In this document: one piece after another, positions 59,821 through 64,000 of the stretch
Layout of the letters: each line of letters starts with the position of its first letter
Numbering within the stretch: position 1 is the stretch's first letter
Assembly (NCBI RefSeq): GCF_002943465.1
Contig: NZ_PTQY01000003.1
Location: forward strand, 248,001-312,000
DNA length: 64,000 nucleotides
Reading direction: 5' to 3'
Source: Rhodoferax sp. TS-BS-61-7
GTDB lineage: Bacteria; Pseudomonadota; Gammaproteobacteria; Burkholderiales; Burkholderiaceae_C
The notes under the pieces: model-generated
Told to the model about the DNA's origin: nothing
The model's database searches: none
The model's input: the letters and a program-made list of their open reading frames with translations, nothing else
Position numbers and translations under genes: made by a program

Positions 59821-59870
59821 ATCACCAAGTCAACCTGCCTCCTGCATATTCACGACAGTTCAGTAAACGA

Positions 59871-59902
59871 AAACCCCGCTGTATCGCTACTGCGGGGTTT
59901 TT
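59871..59902. terminator. Bidirectional terminator between hexR and the first porin
   Basis: AAACCCCGC and GCGGGGTTT form the stem, followed by TTTTAT on the plus strand and TTTTCG on the minus strand, so it can serve both convergent genes. Confidence 0.85.
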
Positions 59903-59938
59903 ATCTAAACCGACAACTGGCTTATGCCAGTACGGGAA

Positions 59939-61030
59939 TTAGAATGAGTGGGAAACCAGCAAATTGGTTTCGTTGTTTCGCTGGCTTGCACCGTTGAAAG
60001 CTTGCCAGTTTGCATAATTTGCGATCAAGCTGGTGCGCTTGCTTAAAGCATAACTTGCTGACAAACCATAACCGGTGCGAGATTGGTCGACAGCACCTGC
60101 ACCCAAGACAATCAATGGTGAGCCAGAGTACACACCAGCAGTGAATCCATTTGCGGTTTCAGATGCAAAGTTTGCGCCCAGTGTCAATTTGCCCACAGGG
60201 ACCGAAACAGCCACCAAGCCGTCAGCCAAAGTTGCACCAGACACAGTTGTCAGTTGAGAAAAGCCGCCACCAAGCTTGAATGACCCAAAGTCATACGAAG
60301 CTGCAGTACGAATCACGTCTTTGTAAGACACGTTACCCAAATTGCCGTCAGAGCGGTTGTCGTACACCAAGTAGTTCAAGTTAGCGATCAGGGGTCCGCC
60401 AACATAGGTCACAGAAAAGCTGTTCAAACGCTGACCGACAGTGGTAGCCGAACCACTGGCACCAACACCCAAACCAGCACCAACGCCAGTGGTACCGCTG
60501 GCCCCAGAAGTGGAAGCTTGCTCCATGTGCGCAATGCCCACAAATACAGGGCCGATCTTGGTATCAAAACCAATGGCGTCCTTCAGACTGCGAGCAGGAA
60601 ACACTTTGTTGTCCATACCAGCACCACCAACACCAGAGATACCACCCGACAAATAGTCAACGGGCTTGTAAGTTTGCAACGTGACACGACCAACAGATGT
60701 AGTGAGCTTTAAGGAAGAGTCACCGCCGGCCACACCGCCACGACTCAATCCATCGATGCTCATTTCCGCCGCTACGCTCATGCCACCGCCCAAATCCTCT
60801 TTTGCGGAGAAAGTGATCAGAGATGTATCAATACCCAAGCCAGACGAGTCACCAGCAGCATTACCACCAGTACCACCGGCCAAATTTTGCGTGACGCCTT
60901 GAGCTGTAGTGGTCGCAGCAGCGATAGATGTTTGTTTGTAGCCGGTAGTGAAGTTACCAGTGATGGTGACTTGCGCGAAAGAAGCGCCAGAAGCAGCCAA
61001 AACTGCCAATGCGATCAAAGATTTTTTCAT
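59939..61030 (-). CDS. Gram-negative porin (porin_4 family), first of a tandem pair
   Basis: A 363-residue outer-membrane trimeric porin. The signal peptide KSLIALAVLAASGASFAQ is followed by VTITGNFTTGY, regular beta strands with glycine-rich loops, a loop region DYLSGGISGVGGAGMDNKVF (putative constriction loop), and the terminal Phe after LLVSHSF. The signal peptide and C-terminus are nearly identical to those of the second porin, indicating tandem duplication. GC content is lower than in neighbours, and codon use suggests high expression. Confidence 0.93.
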   Translation of the reverse strand: MKKSLIALAVLAASGASFAQVTITGNFTTGYKQTSIAAATTTAQGVTQNLAGGTGGNAAGDSSGLGIDTSLITFSAKEDLGGGMSVAAEMSIDGLSRGGVAGGDSSLKLTTSVGRVTLQTYKPVDYLSGGISGVGGAGMDNKVFPARSLKDAIGFDTKIGPVFVGIAHMEQASTSGASGTTGVGAGLGVGASGSATTVGQRLNSFSVTYVGGPLIANLNYLVYDNRSDGNLGNVSYKDVIRTAASYDFGSFKLGGGFSQLTTVSGATLADGLVAVSVPVGKLTLGANFASETANGFTAGVYSGSPLIVLGAGAVDQSRTGYGLSASYALSKRTSLIANYANWQAFNGASQRNNETNLLVSHSF

Positions 61031-61334
61031 GTGGTGTCTCTTCAGTTTGAGTTAGATGGTGAGCAGCCATTGCCACAAAGAACAACAGCCGCAGCTCCTA
61101 CTTCTTAATTCAGAAGTAGCTTGTATTGAAACAAAAATTCACATTCACGTCATGTAATTGAAGGGACAAAACGTAGGTGCCAACCTCAAAAAACAAATTT
61201 TGTTGTATTAGCACCAACATCAATATTTTTTCCACATTGTGAACTTTTTGAGATTTAAGACGTAAAAAAACCTGCCGCATTTCTGCAGCAGGTTTTAACT
61301 TTCAAATCTCAAGCTGGCTTACGCCAGCGAGAAA
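61031..61334 (-). promoter_or_regulatory. AT-rich region between the two porins
   Basis: This gene-free stretch of about 304 bp holds the terminator of the upstream porin at its right end, an AT-rich middle that probably contains the promoter of the porin at 59939, and at 61098-61119 the hairpin CTACTTCT-N6-AGAAGTAG in that gene's predicted 5' leader. AATACA, a possible -10, precedes the hairpin on the minus strand. No open frame with coding character is seen. Confidence 0.5.
61264..61294 (-). terminator. Terminator after the second porin
   Basis: On the minus strand AACCTGCTGC pairs with GCGGCAGGTT (one mismatch) around a 6-nt loop and is followed by seven T. It lies about 40 bp after the stop of the porin at 61335. 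Confidence 0.85.
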
Positions 61335-62312
61335 TTAGAACGAGTGGGAAACCAACAGGTTGGTTTCTGTGTTAGCCGAAACTGGGCCAACTGTAGCATC
61401 CCACTTAGCGTAAGAAGCGATCAGGGAAGTGCGCTTGGACAAAGCGTATTCAGCCTTCAAACCGTAGCCAGTGCGTGTACCGTTATCAGTAGCAGTAGCA
61501 CGATCGTTCTGAACGCGGCTACCCCAGTCAGCACCCAGAGTCAAGGCACCCAATGGAACGCCAACAGCCAAGAATGTATCTTGACGTGTGCCAGTCACGA
61601 ATTGCTGGTTACGAAAACCGGCACCCAACTTAGCAACACCGAAATCATAAGAACCACGGATGCTGATGCGGTTTTTGCTGTTATTTGCAACTGTTCCGGA
61701 CTGATCCCAAACCTTGTAGTTACCATTCACAGCCAATGGGCCAGCAGCGTAACCAACGGTCACACCTGCACCACGTTGGTACGTGTCACCAACGGGAGTA
61801 CCAGTGGCGCCAACACCCAGACCAACGGGGGAAGTCAGTTCAGAAGCGCGATTAATAGCGCCTTCGTCGTGGCTCAAACCAAAAGTCAAACCACCAAAAG
61901 AAGGAGAAGAGTAGGAGATAGAGTCGGAAGCGTCCAGACGAGAAAACACTTTGTCATCCAAGCCAACGCCGCCAACACCGGAGGTGCCGCCAGACAGGTA
62001 GTCAGAACCACGGCCAGTGTCCAGTGCAATCTTACCGAAGCCACCGGAAATGTACATGCCGGAATCGCCACCAGAAACACCACCGCGGGTCAAGCCGTCG
62101 ATAGCCATCTTGGCGCCAGCAGCCATACCACCACCCAAGTCTTCTTTGGCTTCAAAAGTCACCAAGGAAGTGTCGTTACCCAAACCGGAGGTGTCACCAG
62201 CGGGTGCGGAGGAAGCGCGGTAGCCAGCTGTGTAGTTACCAGTGATAGTCACTTGAGCGAAAGAAGCGCCGGAAGCAGCCAGAACGGCCAGGGCGATGAG
62301 GGTCTTTTTCAT
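61335..62312 (-). CDS. Gram-negative porin (porin_4 family), second of a tandem pair
   Basis: A 325-residue outer-membrane porin. The signal peptide KTLIALAVLAASGASFAQ and the first strand VTITGNYTAGY mirror the neighbouring porin, as does the end LLVSHSF; the middle loops differ, for example DYLSGGTSGVGGVGLDDKVF. The ATG at 62312 gives the canonical signal peptide and is preferred over an upstream in-frame start. A leader hairpin like that of the other porin lies at 62370-62393. Confidence 0.93.
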   Translation of the reverse strand: MKKTLIALAVLAASGASFAQVTITGNYTAGYRASSAPAGDTSGLGNDTSLVTFEAKEDLGGGMAAGAKMAIDGLTRGGVSGGDSGMYISGGFGKIALDTGRGSDYLSGGTSGVGGVGLDDKVFSRLDASDSISYSSPSFGGLTFGLSHDEGAINRASELTSPVGLGVGATGTPVGDTYQRGAGVTVGYAAGPLAVNGNYKVWDQSGTVANNSKNRISIRGSYDFGVAKLGAGFRNQQFVTGTRQDTFLAVGVPLGALTLGADWGSRVQNDRATATDNGTRTGYGLKAEYALSKRTSLIASYAKWDATVGPVSANTETNLLVSHSF

Positions 62313-62369
62313 GTAGAAATACTCCAAGGTTAAACATAGAGCTCCGGACCGATTGTTCGGAACTCCGGG

Positions 62370-62393
62370 CCAACCTCCTATTCAGGAAGTTGG
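62370..62393 (-). promoter_or_regulatory. Leader hairpin of the second porin gene
   Basis: CCAAC-C-TCCT-ATTC-AGGA-A-GTTGG forms a 9-bp stem with one mismatch, 58-81 nt before the start codon. The hairpin upstream of the other porin has a similar loop and position, and AATACA precedes both on the coding strand. Confidence 0.45.
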
Positions 62394-62553
62394 ATGTATT
62401 GCACCAGACGGGGGGGCGTTTGGCAAAGGAAAAGCCTGAAATATTAGGGTTCCTACGAGTTACCGTTGTTGGGTTGCAACAAATTGTTTGACTGTCATCC
62501 AGCTCACCTTAACGTCATCCCCGGTAGACTCTTCCCATACTGGAAAGCACCCA

Positions 62554-63171
62554 ATGGACGCACTCTTCACCGCTGCAGATACGGCCCTGCGCACCCTGTT
62601 TGCACAGCCACATGCTGCTACCCCCTGTCCCACCGTAGCTGAGTATGCAACCCAGCTGACGGACACCGAGAAACGCAAAGCAGCGGGACTGATGCGCGTG
62701 AACCACGTGGGTGAAGTCTGCGCACAGGCACTCTATACAGCGCAGGCCCTGGCAACGCCCAACAAGGCGTTGCGCGAGCACTTCACCCAAGCCTGCACAG
62801 AAGAAACCGACCATCTGGCCTGGACCGCGCAGCGGCTCAAGGAACTGGGCTCTCGCCCCTCTTTGTTGAACCCCCTGTGGTACGCGGGCGCTTTTGGCCT
62901 GGGGCTGCTGGCGGGCCGTATGGGTGACGCTATCAGCCTGGGCTTTGTGGTGGAAACCGAGAAACAGGTGGGCGCCCACCTGCAAAGTCACCTGGAGTTG
63001 CTGCCCGAAGGTGACCATGCCTCTCGCGCCATCGTGGCGCAAATGCACGATGACGAGTTGCGCCACGCGCATGAAGCAGAAGAAGCCGGTGCCGCAGATT
63101 TGCCGCAACCTGTCAAAGACATGATGCGCGCCGCCGCCAAAGTGATGACCACCGTGGCGGAGCGGATCTAG
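62554..63171 (+). CDS. coq7: Coq7-type demethoxyubiquinone hydroxylase
   Basis: Coq7 is a membrane-bound diiron monooxygenase that carries out the last hydroxylation in ubiquinone synthesis. The 205-residue protein has diiron ligands in [31 protein letters not shown] and [11 protein letters not shown], in the E, E-X2-H, E, E-X2-H order. A hydrophobic segment ([16 protein letters not shown]) fits peripheral membrane insertion. The ATG at 62554 fits the family start. It is the form found in betaproteobacteria in place of UbiF. Confidence 0.95.
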   Translation: MDALFTAADTALRTLFAQPHAATPCPTVAEYATQLTDTEKRKAAGLMRVNHVGEVCAQALYTAQALATPNKALREHFTQACTEETDHLAWTAQRLKELGSRPSLLNPLWYAGAFGLGLLAGRMGDAISLGFVVETEKQVGAHLQSHLELLPEGDHASRAIVAQMHDDELRHAHEAEEAGAADLPQPVKDMMRAAAKVMTTVAERI

Positions 63172-63177
63172 GGCTTT

Positions 63178-63627
63178 TTACGCCTCGACCAAGTCAAACC
63201 CGGTCGTAATTTCGGCGGTTTTGCCCAGCATGATGCTGGCAGAGCAGTATTTTTCGTGGCTCATGGCAATGGCGCGCTCCACGGCGCTGGCGGGAATGCC
63301 TTTGCCAGTCACGGTGAACTGCATGTGGATTTTGGTGAACACTTTGGGATCCACCTCAGCGCGTTCGGCCGTGAGCTTGACGGTGCAGCCCTGCACATCG
63401 TGGCGGCCACGCTTCAAAATCAGCACCACGTCATAGGCGGTGCAGCCACCGGTGCCGGCCAGCACGGTTTCCAGCGGGCGGGGTGCCAGGTTTTGGCCGC
63501 CGTTTTCGGGCTTGGCCGCATCCGGCGCGCCATCCATCATCAAGGTGTGGCCGCTGCCCGTCTCAGCCACAAAACCCATGCCAGAGCGGGTATTCAAGCC
63601 GCCGGTCCAGCTCACTGTGCATTCCAT
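63178..63627 (-). CDS. OsmC family peroxiredoxin-like protein
   Basis: A 149-residue OsmC/Ohr superfamily protein. The two redox cysteines are in GTGGCTAYDVV near residue 60 and HEKYCSASIML near residue 125, the arrangement of the YhfA/OsmC branch. The superfamily reduces organic hydroperoxides. The ATG at 63627 has AAGG at 9 nt upstream; an ATG three codons earlier overlaps that site. It is convergent with coq7, with 6 bp between. Confidence 0.9.
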   Translation of the reverse strand: MECTVSWTGGLNTRSGMGFVAETGSGHTLMMDGAPDAAKPENGGQNLAPRPLETVLAGTGGCTAYDVVLILKRGRHDVQGCTVKLTAERAEVDPKVFTKIHMQFTVTGKGIPASAVERAIAMSHEKYCSASIMLGKTAEITTGFDLVEA

Positions 63628-63649
63628 GGTGTTCATCCTTCAATAAATT

Positions 63650-63663
63650 GCCCCGCGCGGGGC
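63650..63663. other. Perfect palindrome GCCCCGCGCGGGGC
   Basis: A 14-bp perfect palindrome between the divergent OsmC and ilvA genes, 23 nt from the OsmC start. A related core (CCCCGCGCGG) recurs in the loop of the hairpin at 63684. Confidence 0.5.
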
Positions 63664-63683
63664 CAAAAATAGTTCGCTACAAT

Positions 63684-63719
63684 GCAATTAAACAGCCCCG
63701 CGCGGAGCTGGTTAATTGC
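63684..63719. other. Long hairpin in the ilvA leader
   Basis: GCAATTAA-A-CAGC and GCTG-G-TTAATTGC form a 12-bp stem with one mismatch, enclosing CCCGCGCGGA, and GTTTTCGC follows. It ends 32 nt before the ilvA start and may act as an attenuator or operator. Confidence 0.55.
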
Positions 63720-63751
63720 GTTTTCGCATATCCATACCGGAGTGTAGCCCC

Positions 63752-64000
63752 GTGAGTTCTCCCAAACCGCCCCCAACCCCCCACCTCACCCCGGCGGACT
63801 ACCTCAAGAAGATTCTGACCGCCCGCGTGTACGACGTGGCCAGCGAGACAGCCCTGGAACCAGCACGCGCCCTGAGCCGCCGCCTGCACAACACCGTGCT
63901 GTTTAAGCGTGAAGACCAGCAACCCGTGCGCAGCTTCAAGCTGCGCGGCGCCTACAACAAGATGGCGCAGATGCCTCCAGAGCAGATTGCGAAAGGTGTG
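63752..64000 (+). CDS. ilvA: Threonine dehydratase IlvA, 5' part (3' end outside window)
   Basis: IlvA deaminates threonine to 2-oxobutanoate, the first step of isoleucine synthesis. Only the first 83 residues are present. The segment [19 protein letters not shown] starts the catalytic domain, and [11 protein letters not shown] contains the Lys that binds pyridoxal phosphate. The start is GTG, with GGAG about 10 nt upstream. The region before it contains a strong hairpin, and the OsmC gene is divergent. Confidence 0.93.
   Translation, partial: MSSPKPPPTPHLTPADYLKKILTARVYDVASETALEPARALSRRLHNTVLFKREDQQPVRSFKLRGAYNKMAQMPPEQIAKGV

Overview
This window is high-GC (roughly 60-65%), densely coding chromosomal DNA of a Gram-negative betaproteobacterium. 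Gene content points to Burkholderiales, family Comamonadaceae, probably close to Rhodoferax or Polaromonas. The supporting signs are the order tpr-lolB-ispE-tRNA(Gln)-prs-rplY-pth, the coaD/ferredoxin/rsmD block, a Coq7-type ubiquinone hydroxylase, tandem porin_4-type porins, a CIRCE element beside a sigma-32-like promoter at groESL, and two GC-rich repeat families that I associate with this family of bacteria. No transposase, integrase, prophage, CRISPR array or rRNA operon was seen.

Layout. (1) 1-17.5 kb is housekeeping: the end of recN, rapZ, a dynamin-like GTPase with mutY, mutM, a TPR protein with lolB, ispE, tRNA-Gln, prs, rplY, pth, a small secreted protein, a ferredoxin, a universal stress protein, coaD, rsmD, a diguanylate cyclase and an M16 peptidase pair. 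(2) 17.5-32.3 kb is mixed: ftsY, a YnjB-like solute-binding protein, a sensor protein with no output domain, an SMP-30-like protein, a lipoprotein, an esterase, a YegD-like Hsp70, a DMT transporter with a histidine-rich tail, an outer membrane barrel, an rRNA-methyltransferase-like protein, a LysE exporter, a PhyH/AraC divergent pair and an SDR enzyme. (3) 32.4-48.0 kb is the most unusual region: a YnjC-like permease, ZIP metal transporter, peroxiredoxin, TetR regulator, Rieske protein, YnjD-like ATPase, TlpA-like thioredoxin, YnjF-like phosphatidyltransferase, a VTT-flavoprotein disulfide reductase fusion, an NDH-SelD fusion, a second NDH-like flavoprotein, an MscS channel and a YhgE/Pip protein. 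The gene set echoes the E. coli ydjX...ynjF...selD neighbourhood. (4) 48-64 kb is again mostly core: a TTT-type binding protein, groES-groEL, HAD and ycaQ, pgi, tal, zwf with hexR (sugar phosphate metabolism and its regulator), two porins, coq7, an OsmC protein and the start of ilvA.

The main structural discovery is a family of about 12 interspersed repeats of 40-60 bp. The core is TTTTGATAGCTGCTTGCGCA, then a variable stretch, then GGGGGCTAGAGGCC. Copies lie both between and inside genes. In four genes the same reading frame of the repeat is used to encode a hydrophobic segment: the lolB lipoprotein signal, two Sec signal peptides and one transmembrane helix. One further copy supplies a stop codon, and one separates groES from groEL. 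A second recurring pattern is a -10-like hexamer placed only 6-10 nt before the start codon, which suggests that several genes are transcribed without a leader.

All assignments come from reading motifs and context. No database search was run.
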